Counted from the first letter of the stretch, positions 32,221-41,585 are shown. The stretch is DNA of 43,429 bases from Aestuariicoccus sp032586235 (GCF_032586235.1 NZ_JAWHTD010000034.1:1-43429), one strand, 5' to 3'. A program made the numbers and translations. The notes: generated by a model not told the origin, from the letters alone.

Positions 32221-34676
32221 TGACGGGATCGCATCGAAACATCTTTCGCGCGCTGCTGGCGGGGGTCTTTGCCGTCGCAGCGCTGGCCATGATCGTCAGC
32301 CCCACACGCTACAAGGTCGATCTGGACACGCTGGGTGCGATCTGGGGCGATGTCATGCGCGACCTCGACAGCGTGGTGAAGACCGTGCGCATCTCGACCG
32401 AGCTCGAGATCGAATATGGCGACGAGATCGCGGCGTGGTACTGGGGCGACGGCGGCACCGAGGCGGACCGGGCCTATGTCGCGGCGGTGGGCGCGCGGGT
32501 CGCGGCAGAGGCGCGGCGGCAGGATCTGCCCTGGACCTTCCATGTGGTCGACGCGTCATATCCCAACGCCTGGGCGATCCTCGGCGGCCATATCTACATC
32601 ACCACCGAAATGCTCGACATGATCGACAGCGAGGCAGAGCTGGCCGCGCTCTTGGGTCACGAGATCGCCCATGTCGACCTGATGCATTGCGTCGATCTGG
32701 TGCAGAACCGGCTGCTGCTGGAACATGCGGGCCTCGACATCGCCGGATACCTGCTGGCCATTGCCGAAGACATGGTTCGCGTCGGCTTCAGCGAAGTGCA
32801 AGAGAATGAAGCGGACCGCTATGGCATGCTGCTGGCCGCCAAGGCGGGCTATAGCCCGCTCAACGCCATCGACACCTTCCGCAAGTTTTACCTCCAGCAC
32901 GAATACGGGCCGGGGGAAGAGCGGCCCGGCGGCGGGCCCGAGACCGAGATCCTCGGCTCGCTCGACCAGGTGCTGAGGGATTATTTCAACACCCATCCCC
33001 CCTTTGCCGACCGGCTCGACGCGCTGCGCGGAATGCTTGAAACGAACGCCCCCGGTTGGGAGGGTGAGACCTTCCGCGTGGGCCAGGCGGCCTATGACGA
33101 ACGCGCTTTCGAGCTGGGCGAGACGCCCGAGGACCAGACCTGGACCTTTTCAGAGCGCGCGCCCGACTACCTTGCCGCGCGGGCCGAGCTGGCCTTCCTT
33201 CTGGGACGCGACGCCGAGGCGGCGCGCTTTGCGGATGCGCTGCGCGAGACCGCGCCGCAGGACGACCGCCTGGAACGCCTCACAGGCCTTCTGGCCGGCG
33301 AGAGCCAGCCGGAACGCCCCGGCACCACACCCGATCCAGAGCCCAAACCTGAGCCCGAGGCGGCCCGGGAACCCACGGATCAAGACACCTCGGAAACGCC
33401 CAAGGAAATCGCGCAACAGGGCAGGGACGCGTTCGACGACGGCCGATACCAAGAGGCCATCGACAAGCTGGAACGCGCCATCGCGGAACGACCCGATTAC
33501 AGATGGGCGCTGAACAACCTCGCGTGGGCCTATGTGACGGCCGGGCTGCCGGACTTCCGCAACCCGGAACGCGCCATCGTTCTGGCCACCCGGGCCATCC
33601 GGATCAAGGAGGATGCCGACTATCTCGACACCCTGGGCGCGGCCAATATCCTGCTGGGCGAACATGTCCGCGCGCGCGAAGCCTACGACCGCGCCATGGC
33701 TGTCGATGCCGAATATGCCGAACGGTTGCGGCAGGATCTGGCGTTCCTCGGCTATCAGGACGACACCGATCCGGGCGACGCGCTGACGGCGGCGATCCAG
33801 GACGGGCACGCGCCCTTCACCCTGGCCCAAAGCCTGGAACGGATCCGGCGCCTGATCCCCGGCAGGCCCGATCAGGCGCGCGCCGAATATGAGGTGCAGG
33901 CCGCGCTTTATCCGTTCCACCCCGGGATCGCGGCGCTGGCGCGCGAGCTGGGCGTCACGACCCCCATCGCCCGGATCGCCGAGCTGTCGGCCAGGGGCGA
34001 CCACGCCGCCGCCGTCACGCTGGGGCGCGATCTCATGTCCAAACGCCCGCCGGACTCGTGGGCCGTCAAAGAGCCGCTGTCCTCGGCGCTTTTTGCGCTT
34101 GGCCGGGCAGAGGCCAGCGGCGGCGCGCTGGACCAGGCGCACGCGCATTACACCGAGGCCATCGACCTGCGGGAGGGCGATTTCGCGGTCGCCCTGAACA
34201 ACCGCGCGCTTGTGAACGTCAAGCGCGAGGAAACCTATCACGCCCTGCAGGATATCGACGGCGCGATCCGTCTCGACCCCGGGAACGGGCTCTATCACGC
34301 CAATCGCTGTTTCATCCTGAGACTGCGCGATCAATACGACGCGGCGCTGGTCAGCTGCGAAAGGGCGTTCGAGGCCGGGCTGCCTGAGAATCGCGAAAAC
34401 CGGGCCTGGGTCTATCTGCAGCGGGCGATGGTCGGGCGTGTGTCGGGCGGGATCGACGGCGCAGTGGCCGATTTCCGCGAGGCCCTGCAACTGGCCAGTC
34501 CCGAGACGATCCGCCAGGTGCAGGAGGCCATGACGGCCGCGGGGCTCTATTCCGGGCCGGCCGACGGACGGGTGAGCGAGACCTTGCTGGCGGCGACGGA
34601 GACCTGCATCCGGTCCGATCAATGCTACGCCGAGGGGATCGAGCGAATGGGCCGCACTGTCGACTTTCTGCAATAG
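32217..34676 (+). CDS. M48-family metallopeptidase with TPR repeats and a peptidoglycan-binding-like tail
   Basis: An 819-residue protein. An N-terminal membrane anchor or uncleaved signal (about 10-28) precedes an M48 domain (about 60-270) with the zinc motif His148-Glu149-x2-His152 (GHEIAH) and the third ligand Glu196 in ENEAD. A Pro/Glu linker (around 361-390) leads to TPR-like repeats (about 400-760) such as GRDAFDDGRYQEAIDKLERAI. The last 40 residues, VQEAMTAAGLYSGPADGRVSE, resemble peptidoglycan_binding_1. It is probably a periplasmic, membrane-tethered protease or chaperone like BepA, which also joins M48 to TPRs. It is translationally coupled to the DUF2339 gene. Confidence 0.82.
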   Translation: MMTGSHRNIFRALLAGVFAVAALAMIVSPTRYKVDLDTLGAIWGDVMRDLDSVVKTVRISTELEIEYGDEIAAWYWGDGGTEADRAYVAAVGARVAAEARRQDLPWTFHVVDASYPNAWAILGGHIYITTEMLDMIDSEAELAALLGHEIAHVDLMHCVDLVQNRLLLEHAGLDIAGYLLAIAEDMVRVGFSEVQENEADRYGMLLAAKAGYSPLNAIDTFRKFYLQHEYGPGEERPGGGPETEILGSLDQVLRDYFNTHPPFADRLDALRGMLETNAPGWEGETFRVGQAAYDERAFELGETPEDQTWTFSERAPDYLAARAELAFLLGRDAEAARFADALRETAPQDDRLERLTGLLAGESQPERPGTTPDPEPKPEPEAAREPTDQDTSETPKEIAQQGRDAFDDGRYQEAIDKLERAIAERPDYRWALNNLAWAYVTAGLPDFRNPERAIVLATRAIRIKEDADYLDTLGAANILLGEHVRAREAYDRAMAVDAEYAERLRQDLAFLGYQDDTDPGDALTAAIQDGHAPFTLAQSLERIRRLIPGRPDQARAEYEVQAALYPFHPGIAALARELGVTTPIARIAELSARGDHAAAVTLGRDLMSKRPPDSWAVKEPLSSALFALGRAEASGGALDQAHAHYTEAIDLREGDFAVALNNRALVNVKREETYHALQDIDGAIRLDPGNGLYHANRCFILRLRDQYDAALVSCERAFEAGLPENRENRAWVYLQRAMVGRVSGGIDGAVADFREALQLASPETIRQVQEAMTAAGLYSGPADGRVSETLLAATETCIRSDQCYAEGIERMGRTVDFLQ

Positions 34677-36262
34677 CCCGGCCCGGTACCGCCAGCGCAT
34701 GTCAGCCTTGGCCAAGGTCCGGCCAACGCGCCCTCGGCCTTTCCGGCGCCAGCTTGGTTGGAACCCGGGTGGCGCCGCCATACTTGACCACGGTTTCGAC
34801 CTTGCCTTTCCCAAGGGCGGGGTGGCCTCGCGCACCGCGTGCACAGTGTCCGGCCCCGGGTCGCGCCCCCCGGAAGACCACGCCGCCTGCACCCGTCAGG
34901 ACCACGCGGCGCGGATCGAAGGGGCGACCGCCCCCACAACGGCGGACCGCACCTTTCAGTCAGGGCCCTCTGTCTGGGTACGGCCCGGGCCCTGCGCTCG
35001 CCCGCCCATCTTGAACGGGTCGGCGCTGCGTCAGGATCGGTCAGGGTCTTTTGCAGGCCGGCCGAGGCGTTCCACGAAAGGGGTTGCCGGACAACCCCGC
35101 CATCACCCTGCGCAGGGTCATCGTCGCCGCGCAATCCGGCGGCATCCAAGCCGGTCGAAGCGCCTCGCCGTTCCGTGGGAACACGCCGCGCGCTGGACTG
35201 GCGAGGTCGCGACCCTCGTCACCACCGGTGTGGCGCCGATTGACGTCGTGGTGGCCGATCGGGTGATGTGTCGGAGGATCCGGATCGGGTCTTTGCCGAT
35301 ATCCGCACCTGCATGGAACAGACCGCGCCGCGACTGCCGGAGGGGGCGAAGCGCCTGTTGGCGAACACCAGTTCCGGTGATGCGGCCCGCGCGGCATTCA
35401 CCGTCGCCGCCGAGGCAGGCGGGCCTTTAAGCCATGGACGGGCTCACCGGGGTCACGCTTTCAGGCCTTCAGGTCGAACGCATCCGGCCGGAAGCTGCCG
35501 CGCGCCGCGCGGTCGCCGTGGGCGTGCAAGATGTCCGAACTTCTGAGCGATCTGCCTGCGGCCGGGATCGACGCGGCGGGCACGGCGATCCTGCTAGCAC
35601 CCAATGGCAGTCTCTGCACGATCGACGATGTGGGCGCATTGCTTGGCCAGCGACCCACCGGCGATACCGCGCCGGGGCCATGTCGTTCTGGTCAGCCTCT
35701 GGACGGCCGAGGACCGCGATATCCAAGAAGCCGGTCCGCAGGCTGCGATCCGAAATCGCCCGGTTCAGGACGGGGCAGCCCATCGGGAACGCCTTCAACA
35801 TCCCGACCCTACAGGACACCATCGGCCCCCAGTCGCTCGACGGCGCGCCGAGCAATGTGGCGCGGGCCATCGTCGTGGTGTTTCCGATGTTCCCGGGCCT
35901 GCGCCGGGCCTTCATCATGCGCAAGGATCGTCCCCCTTTGCGGTTCCGGGTATGGCGCAATTGGGCATCGACCTTGAACGGCTTTCGAATGCCGCCGTCA
36001 CGGTCTCGTTCGGGCTGCGGGTCGGCGACGGGCCGGTCGCGGGCATCGACGCCCGTATCCATGAAGCCTGCGGTCCGCCTCGCCTCGCCTCGCGTCAGAC
36101 CCGGATCCGGCGCCGGGCGCCGACGCCTGCATCTTCGGCGCGATGGACCCGCTGACGGGGGTCGTGACGGTCGGGTTGACGACAGCGTTCCTGGCCGGGG
36201 CTTTCGCGCGCGCGTTGGGAACCGAACCCGCGCCCGGCCTGGGCTTCCTTGCCTGGCCGCGC
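34677..36262. pseudogene. 1.6-kb stretch without an intact gene, possible decayed coding DNA
   Basis: No full-length protein is visible. Protein-like pieces appear in alternating plus-strand frames: one around 35268-35430 (FADIRTCMEQTAPRLPEG), one at 35531-35650 (DLPAAGIDAAGTAILLAPNG), one around 35790-35920 (GAPSNVARAIVVVFPMFPG), one around 35950-36070 (LGIDLERLSNAAVTVSFGL) and one from 36143 (DPLTGVVTVGLTTAFLAGAF). Frames shift between them, as expected of a gene broken by several frameshifts. I could not assign a family. The first part (34677-35200) holds nothing recognisable. An alternative is that these are chance frames in GC-rich DNA. Confidence 0.4.
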
Positions 36263-37450
36263 CTAGCGCCCCGACAGGAATGTCACCAGCGTGTCCATGA
36301 AAGGCTCCCAGGCGGGCGTTCCGGGCAGCGGCAGGTGATTGGCCGTCTCCAGGATCGCCAGTTCGGACGATCCGATCTCGGCGGCGAGCTTTTGGGCTTC
36401 GGCGAGCGGATGCACGCCGTCGCGCCGACCGTGGATCATCAGGGTCGGGCAGGCGATGCGCCCGAGCAGATCGACGACCGAGGCGTTGTTGATCACATCG
36501 CGGATCGCGACCATATGGTCGGAGTTCATCGAACTCTGCATCAGCCGCACCAGCTCCTTGACCACCTCGAACGGACCTTCGGGAAAATACGAGGCGAGCA
36601 CCGCCGTGGCAAAGGCGCCCTCGGGTTCGTCCCAGCCTTCGGCGATCAGGCTGCGGATCACATCCTGCTGGCCCGGCGCGCGGCGGCGGACGCGGCCGTT
36701 GGCATAGCCGCCGACGATGGCCAGCCGGGTGATCCGGTCGGGATAGGCCGTGGCCAGGTGGATGGCGGGCAGCACGCCGCCCGATGTCGAATAGACGCCG
36801 AACCTGTCGATCCCGGCGGCGTCGGCCACCGCGATCGCGTCCTCGGCGATACGTCCAAAATCGGTCTCGGCGACGGTGCGGTCGGACAGCCCCGCGCCGA
36901 TGGGGTCAAAGCGCAGGATCGTGAAATGCCGCGACGGTTCGGCAAAGAACGCCCGGCCCGCCGCCAGGCTCCATTCCACCTCGAGATTGGCAGCCCCCGA
37001 GAGGCGCATGTATAGCACCGGCGGACCCGATCCGCTGAGGGCATAGGCCAGCCGCCGCCCGTCGGCGTTTCTGGCGTAGCGGATGCGCTGGACGCCGGGC
37101 GTGGCCATTGGCGCGGCGGGCACGCCCGGCACGGGGCCGTCCACGCGCTCGACACCGGCGATCAGGGTGTGGCCCCGCCGCGGGACCGTGCGGATGACCG
37201 CCTGATCCTTGCCGCTGTCGCCGACCGCCCGCCTGGCGGCGGCGATGCAGGCCGAAATGGCCGAGTCCGAAACGAACCGGCCGTCCCAGACCTCGTCGAT
37301 CATTTGCTCGCGCGAGACCAGCTCGCCAGCCTCGCGGACCAGCAGGTGCAACAGGTCGAAGACCCGCGGTTCCACATGCACCGGCGCGCCAGACGATGTC
37401 AGAGTGTGCCGCGCGTCGTTCAGCACAAATCCTGCAAAGCGGTATTCCAT
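36263..37450 (-). CDS. Winged-helix regulator fused to an alpha/beta hydrolase
   Basis: A 395-residue protein. The first 100 residues are an OmpR/PhoB-type (CadC-like) winged helix: EPRVFDLLHLLVREAGELVSREQMIDEVW, then SDSAISACIAAARRAVGD and IRTVPRRGHTLI. Residues 125-395 are an alpha/beta hydrolase with nucleophile Ser223 in YSTSGG, Asp344 (GRRDGVHP) and His372 (TANHLPLPG), the expected catalytic triad. There is no transmembrane segment between the parts, so the product is a cytosolic DNA-binding protein with a possibly active or ligand-binding hydrolase domain. It may sense a small ester or lactone. The ATG at 37450 begins the winged helix; it is divergent from the next gene. Confidence 0.85.
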   Translation of the reverse strand: MEYRFAGFVLNDARHTLTSSGAPVHVEPRVFDLLHLLVREAGELVSREQMIDEVWDGRFVSDSAISACIAAARRAVGDSGKDQAVIRTVPRRGHTLIAGVERVDGPVPGVPAAPMATPGVQRIRYARNADGRRLAYALSGSGPPVLYMRLSGAANLEVEWSLAAGRAFFAEPSRHFTILRFDPIGAGLSDRTVAETDFGRIAEDAIAVADAAGIDRFGVYSTSGGVLPAIHLATAYPDRITRLAIVGGYANGRVRRRAPGQQDVIRSLIAEGWDEPEGAFATAVLASYFPEGPFEVVKELVRLMQSSMNSDHMVAIRDVINNASVVDLLGRIACPTLMIHGRRDGVHPLAEAQKLAAEIGSSELAILETANHLPLPGTPAWEPFMDTLVTFLSGR

Positions 37451-37685
37451 GATCCGAGTGTACCCCGGCGCTCGCCCCGAAATCCAAGCATTTCCGACCG
37501 AACGGACAGGCCGCATCGGCGGCTGTTCCCAGGCGCGCGCCGCGGGTCACGACAGGCAGCCGGTCAGGTCCCGCATGGCGGATCCGGCGACGCGTGGGCG
37601 GGCGGGATATTCCGCGTCATATGCAAAGATTGACATGTGTTCCATCTGTGCGACCATGGTGGAATTCAAAAAAGGGAGGTTTGCG

Positions 37686-38648
37686 ATGAAGATCATTCAA
37701 GGTATCGCCTTTGCGGCATCGGCTTTGGTTCTGGGATCGCTGGCAAGCGCCCAGGACGAGGCCGGATTGAACAAGGACTACCGGACGTTCCATTCCGACG
37801 GATCGGTGGTCTATGGCGAGATCGGCGACAGCTACACCTCGGATCTGGTGATGTATCTCGCGGGCAACCAGTTCATGGTGATGGAAGAGCTCATCAAGGA
37901 CTTTCAGTCGATCAATTCCGACATCGGCACGATCTATGTCGAGACGATCCCGCCGGGGCAGATCCTGAACGGCCAGATCCTCAAGCAGGGTCAGATCAAC
38001 GATCAGGACACCGCGATGAATCCCGACCTTTATGCGTCGGTGAACCTCAATCACCTCAAGAAGCTGGCTGGAATGGACAAGATGCATGACTACATGATCT
38101 ACATCCACAACAAGCTCGAGCTGATGGTCGCCGAGGGCAATCCCAAGGGGATCGAGGGCCCCGAGGATCTGGCGCGCGGCGATCTGGTCCAGTCGCATCC
38201 CAACCCGCTGACCGAGGGGATCTTTCGCTTTTACGGGTCCGAGATGCTCAAGGACATGGGGCTTTACGAACAGGTCACCGCGAATGCCGAATGCAAAAGC
38301 TGCTGGGCCATCGAGGGCAAGACCTGGTTCACCTCGCGCCATCACCGCGAGACGCCGCAGCGGATCGGGGACGGCGAGGCAGACGTGGGCATCGTCTGGA
38401 CCACCGAGGTGATCGAGGCCAAGGCAGAGGGACGCATGATCGACGGCGTGGCGATCCCGGCGCCGCTCAACAAGCAGGACAAGGTCAGTTATGCGATCGG
38501 CGCGCTGAGCGACGCGCGCAACCCCTACAACGCCTACCGCTTTCTGTCCTATCTCGGGACCGAGCGGGCGCAGGGGATCTATGCCTCCTACGGGTTCGTC
38601 CCCGCGACGACCGAAGAGCTGCAGCTCAAGCCGCTTATGACGAACTGA
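37686..38648 (+). CDS. Periplasmic solute-binding protein (molybdate-/ModA-like type II), no transporter nearby
   Basis: A 320-residue protein with a signal peptide (1-22, ending ASAQ) and a type II periplasmic binding fold. GGGAGG (37674-37679) precedes the ATG by 6 bases. HHRETPQRIGDGEADVGIVWTTEV (about 218-241) resembles the C-terminal half of ModA/sulfate-type binding proteins. NAECKSCWAIEGKTWF (about 199-214) has two Cys that may form a disulfide. The ligand cannot be predicted; membrane and ATPase subunits are absent, so it may serve a remote transporter or a sensor. It is divergent from the hydrolase-regulator fusion, with 235 bases between them. Confidence 0.7.
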   Translation: MKIIQGIAFAASALVLGSLASAQDEAGLNKDYRTFHSDGSVVYGEIGDSYTSDLVMYLAGNQFMVMEELIKDFQSINSDIGTIYVETIPPGQILNGQILKQGQINDQDTAMNPDLYASVNLNHLKKLAGMDKMHDYMIYIHNKLELMVAEGNPKGIEGPEDLARGDLVQSHPNPLTEGIFRFYGSEMLKDMGLYEQVTANAECKSCWAIEGKTWFTSRHHRETPQRIGDGEADVGIVWTTEVIEAKAEGRMIDGVAIPAPLNKQDKVSYAIGALSDARNPYNAYRFLSYLGTERAQGIYASYGFVPATTEELQLKPLMTN

Positions 38649-39410
38649 AAACCGGCGCGGCCCCTCGGGGCCGCGCGCGCCGCCCGCGTTCGAGGGAATG
38701 CGCCTTCGGTCCGGCGATTGCTTTGCACTTCGGGTCGCGATGCCAGAACAATCTGTTTCCGGACGCCATGTTTAGAATTTTGGCAAAGTCACCGCAATCT
38801 GCGTTCAGCCAGAGATTGCGCGACTGTTTCGCCATTCGTCGTATTGCGGCGCGATCCATGGCATTTTCGCAGCTCCGTCGGATTGTTCGCCTTTGACGTG
38901 CGGTCGCCCGGTGTCACGTCGCGTGAAGCATGCGGGTCCGGGTTAATCAATCGGGCAACATCATGTGGCAGGTTTCATGATTAGGTCGAATTTGCCCGTC
39001 ATTCCGTCCGTCGAGCGGGGCCAAATCGGATTGCGAGAGTTAGTTAGTGAAGAAGAGTGTTTTTGATGACAGTACCGACGAGTTCCCGGGCGTGACCCCC
39101 TTGCAAGACCGTGCGTCTCCTGTTCGGAGCGCGCTGGCCCCTCTCACCAGATCGTCCCGCACAATGCTGCCGTGGACCGAAATTCTGGCGGCCCTCGGCA
39201 TTCTGGTGCTGATCCTGAAGGGGGGATGAACGCGCCGCTCACCACGTGATGTCCGGTGCGCGGGGCGGTGCGTTGCGCCCGCCGTGGCGACCATGCACTC
39301 AGCGCATGGCGGCGATGAGCCATTGTCGATTGTGCACCTGCAGCATGCGGCTATCTAGGTCTCAACGGCATCGGGACGATGCCACGGCATAGAATGCAAG
39401 GACGCACATC
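38649..39410. other. 762-base intergenic stretch; hairpin and no convincing gene
   Basis: A hairpin follows the binding-protein stop. A 60-codon GTG frame (39047-39229) ends in a hydrophobic run (MLPWTEILAALGILVLILKGG); the last 21 codons from an internal ATG at 39163 could encode a tiny membrane protein, but no ribosome binding site or homology supports it. The stretch 38710-39060 is lower in GC than the surrounding genes. The promoter of the DUF1127 gene must lie near its right end. Confidence 0.4.
38655..38676 (+). terminator. GC-rich hairpin after the solute-binding protein
   Basis: GCGCGGCCCC (38655-38664) and GGGGCCGCGC (38667-38676) form a perfect 10-bp stem with a 2-base loop (probably 4 after the closing pair opens), 6 bases after the stop. 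No T-run follows, so it may be an mRNA-stabilising hairpin or a weak terminator. Confidence 0.5.
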
Positions 39411-39626
39411 ATGGCTTATGTTTCGATCAACCCGACGGCGGCAACCGGGCTCTTTTCCCGGATCAAGGATCTGCGCGCGGCGTTTGCCGCGTATCGGGCG
39501 CGGCGCGCCGTCTATCACAAGACCCTGACCGAGCTGGACGCGCTCAGCGACCGCGATCTGGCCGATTTCGGGCTGCACCGCAGCGAGCTTCCGCGCGTCG
39601 CGCTGGACGCGGCCCGCGAGGTCTGA
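39411..39626 (+). CDS. DUF1127 small arginine-rich protein
   Basis: A 71-residue protein. Its second half, YRARRAVYHKTLTELDALSDRDLADFGLHRSELPRVA (about 27-63), is the complete DUF1127 motif: an Arg-rich helix then LxxLSDRxLxDIGLxRxxI. Alphaproteobacterial members bind RNA or influence small-RNA and phosphate or carbon regulation; no enzyme activity is known. AAGGA sits about 10 bases before the ATG. It stands alone, with a hairpin 21 bases downstream. Confidence 0.85.
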   Translation: MAYVSINPTAATGLFSRIKDLRAAFAAYRARRAVYHKTLTELDALSDRDLADFGLHRSELPRVALDAAREV

Positions 39627-39647
39627 CCCGGGCGGGGCGCTCGGCCT

Positions 39648-39674
39648 TGTCCTGACGCATGGCGCGTCGGGACA
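39648..39674 (+). terminator. Hairpin after the DUF1127 gene
   Basis: TGTCCTGACGC (39648-39658) pairs with GCGTCGGGACA (39664-39674), 11 pairs including one G-T, with a 5-base loop. No T-run follows, so it is a candidate terminator or 3'-end stabiliser only. Confidence 0.4.
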
Positions 39675-39902
39675 GGGCGGGCGGCCCGATCCCAAGGCGG
39701 CACCTGCCGCGCGGCGCAAGGTGCGTCGCCACAGGGCCTGGTTGTCTCTTCGGTAGCTTCCCGCCCCGCCGCCCGGCGGATCAGCCGCCCATGCAGCGAA
39801 AGCCGCGCATTGGCGGCCAGAACGCTGGCCTCCGCGCCTGGCATAATGCGCCTCGCTCGCCTCGAACCGGGCCTGCGCAGCTCTTGCGCGCCCTTTCGGG
39901 GC

Positions 39903-40793
39903 TTAGTCCAGCACGACGATCCCGGTATGCTTGGACTTGTGCTCGGGTTCGACATGGATCGTCACGCGCGCGTCGGGCACCGCCTTGCCGATGCCGGCCT
40001 CGACGCGGTCGCAGATCTCGTGCGCGTCAAAGACGGTCATGCCGCCCGGCACCACCAGGTGGAACTCGACAAAGGTGGCGCTGCCCGCGTGGCGGGTCCG
40101 AAGGTCGTGCGCCTCGACCGCGCCGGCGGCCTCGGTCGAGATGACCTCGCGTATCAGCGCAAGCGTTTCCTCGGGCACGGCCTCGTCCATCAGGCCGCTG
40201 AGGGACTCCTTCACGACGCGCCAGCCGGACCAGAGGATATTGACCGCGACCAGCCCCGCCATCAGCGGATCGAGGATCCACCACCCGGTCAAAAGCGCCA
40301 GCAGAACACCGGCCGCGACACCGGCCGAGGTGACCACATCGGTCCACAGATGCCGGCCATCGGCCACCAGCGCGGGCGATTTCAGCGCACGCCCCCGCCG
40401 TACCAGCACGAAGGCCCAGACGGCGTTCAGCGCCGTTGCCGCGCCGTTGACCAAAAGGCCCTCAATCGGCGCATCCAGCGCGCGGGGGGCGAGGATGCCG
40501 TCATAAGCCTCGCGCAGGATGAAGAGCGCCGCGACGATGATCATCACCCCTTCGAGCACCGCGCTGAAGAACTCGGCCTTGTGGTGGCCGAAGGGATGAC
40601 CGGCATCCGCGGGCCGCGCCGCGACCCGGATCGCCACCAGCGCTGCGAACGCGGTCGCCAGGTTCACCGTGCTTTCCAGCGCGTCCGACAGCAGCGCGAC
40701 CGACCCCGTCATCCACCACGCCAGCATCTTCAGGCCAAGAACGACGATGCCGACGGCAAGGCTTCCGATGGCCAGTTTGAGCGCAGCAGACAT
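39903..40793 (-). CDS. Cation diffusion facilitator family divalent-metal exporter
   Basis: A 296-residue membrane transporter. Six transmembrane helices are expected in about the first 210 residues. Helix 2 carries SDALESTVN, helix 5 DGRHLWTD with the His-x3-Asp metal site, and a loop has GHPFGHHKAEFF, all typical of the family. The C-terminal domain (about 215-290), with TRHAGSATFVEFHLVVP and HEICDRVE, is the metal-sensing dimerisation domain. It exports Zn, Fe, Mn or Co by proton antiport; the metal cannot be assigned. AAGGGGAAGG precedes the ATG at 40793; longer readings from 40880 run through the palindrome upstream. Confidence 0.9.
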   Translation of the reverse strand: MSAALKLAIGSLAVGIVVLGLKMLAWWMTGSVALLSDALESTVNLATAFAALVAIRVAARPADAGHPFGHHKAEFFSAVLEGVMIIVAALFILREAYDGILAPRALDAPIEGLLVNGAATALNAVWAFVLVRRGRALKSPALVADGRHLWTDVVTSAGVAAGVLLALLTGWWILDPLMAGLVAVNILWSGWRVVKESLSGLMDEAVPEETLALIREVISTEAAGAVEAHDLRTRHAGSATFVEFHLVVPGGMTVFDAHEICDRVEAGIGKAVPDARVTIHVEPEHKSKHTGIVVLD

Positions 40794-40857
40794 GGGCCTT
40801 CCCCTTTCGGTCATACCGGGGATAGCCGAGCGGCGCGGATCACTCAAGGCGTTGAAT

Positions 40858-40880
40858 TTGCGAATGATAATGCCTCGCAA
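40858..40880. promoter_or_regulatory. Palindrome upstream of the metal exporter, candidate metalloregulator site
   Basis: TTGCGA (40858-40863) and TCGCAA (40875-40880) form a perfect 6-bp inverted repeat 11 bases apart. The centre contains AATGATAATG, resembling Fur-family hexamers (GATAAT). It lies 65 bases before the exporter start. Fur, Mur and Zur sites in alphaproteobacteria are palindromes of similar length, so a metal-responsive regulator is plausible. Confidence 0.45.
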
Positions 40881-41012
40881 GATCAGTCCGCGAGGCGGCG
40901 CCCGATCGATGCCCGGTCTCGGGACGGGATGCGCCCATGAAGCCCGCGGGGCAGGCCGTTGTCTTGGGCCGCACTCGGCGGCGCCACGGCAAACCCATGC
41001 AGGCGGCTCGCC

Positions 41013-41552
41013 TTATCCGCGCAGATCGGCCAGGGACCTGGCGGGGGCGATCTGGCGCAGCTGGCCGGTCTCGACGTCGTAGAGCATGGCCGACACGTTT
41101 GTGCCGTCCGGCAGGCCCGGCGCATCGCGCAGCCGCGCGATGTCGGTCGTCAGGTCGCTTTCGGGATCGGTGATCGCGCTTTCGGACACATCGACGCCGA
41201 TGCTTTCCAGAATCCGCGCACGGAAGGCCGGGTCGGCAAGGCTCTGTGCGCCGCATTTGGTGTGCTGCATCAGCACGATGTTTAGCCCGGCCTCGGGCTG
41301 GTCCGTCATCCGGGCCACCATCAGCGCGAGGGTCGCGACCTCGTCGATGAACGCCTGCGTGACGCGTCCGCCGTTGTTGCGGAAAACCACCGCATCCCCC
41401 AGCCCGAGGCCGAGCGTATGGGCCGGATCGACGCGGGCGTCGATGCAGGTCAGGATCAGGGTGCCGAGCCGGGGCAGCGGCGGCATGTCGGCATGGGCAA
41501 AGCCCTCGGCAAAGTCGCGGTTGCGGTCGAGCAGGATGTCATTGGGGGTCAT
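41013..41552 (-). CDS. Beta-class carbonic anhydrase-like protein
   Basis: A 179-residue protein. The zinc ligands Cys36, His97 and Cys100 (LTCIDARVDP, QHTKCGA) and the Asp38-Arg40 pair are all present, so it should hydrate CO2 to bicarbonate. It is short compared with classical plant and E. coli enzymes (about 220) and belongs to the compact bacterial branch. AAGGA lies 8 bases before its ATG. It is 33 bases downstream of the NmrA-like gene on the same strand, so they share a transcript. Confidence 0.87.
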   Translation of the reverse strand: MTPNDILLDRNRDFAEGFAHADMPPLPRLGTLILTCIDARVDPAHTLGLGLGDAVVFRNNGGRVTQAFIDEVATLALMVARMTDQPEAGLNIVLMQHTKCGAQSLADPAFRARILESIGVDVSESAITDPESDLTTDIARLRDAPGLPDGTNVSAMLYDVETGQLRQIAPARSLADLRG

Positions 41553-41585
41553 GTCCGGGTCCTTGTGGCTGGGGAGTGGAAAAGG

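Noticed and set aside
39047..39229. A 60-codon GTG frame with a hydrophobic end
   Set aside because: No ribosome binding site, no homology, and the first two thirds are not protein-like; kept only as a note in the intergenic entry.
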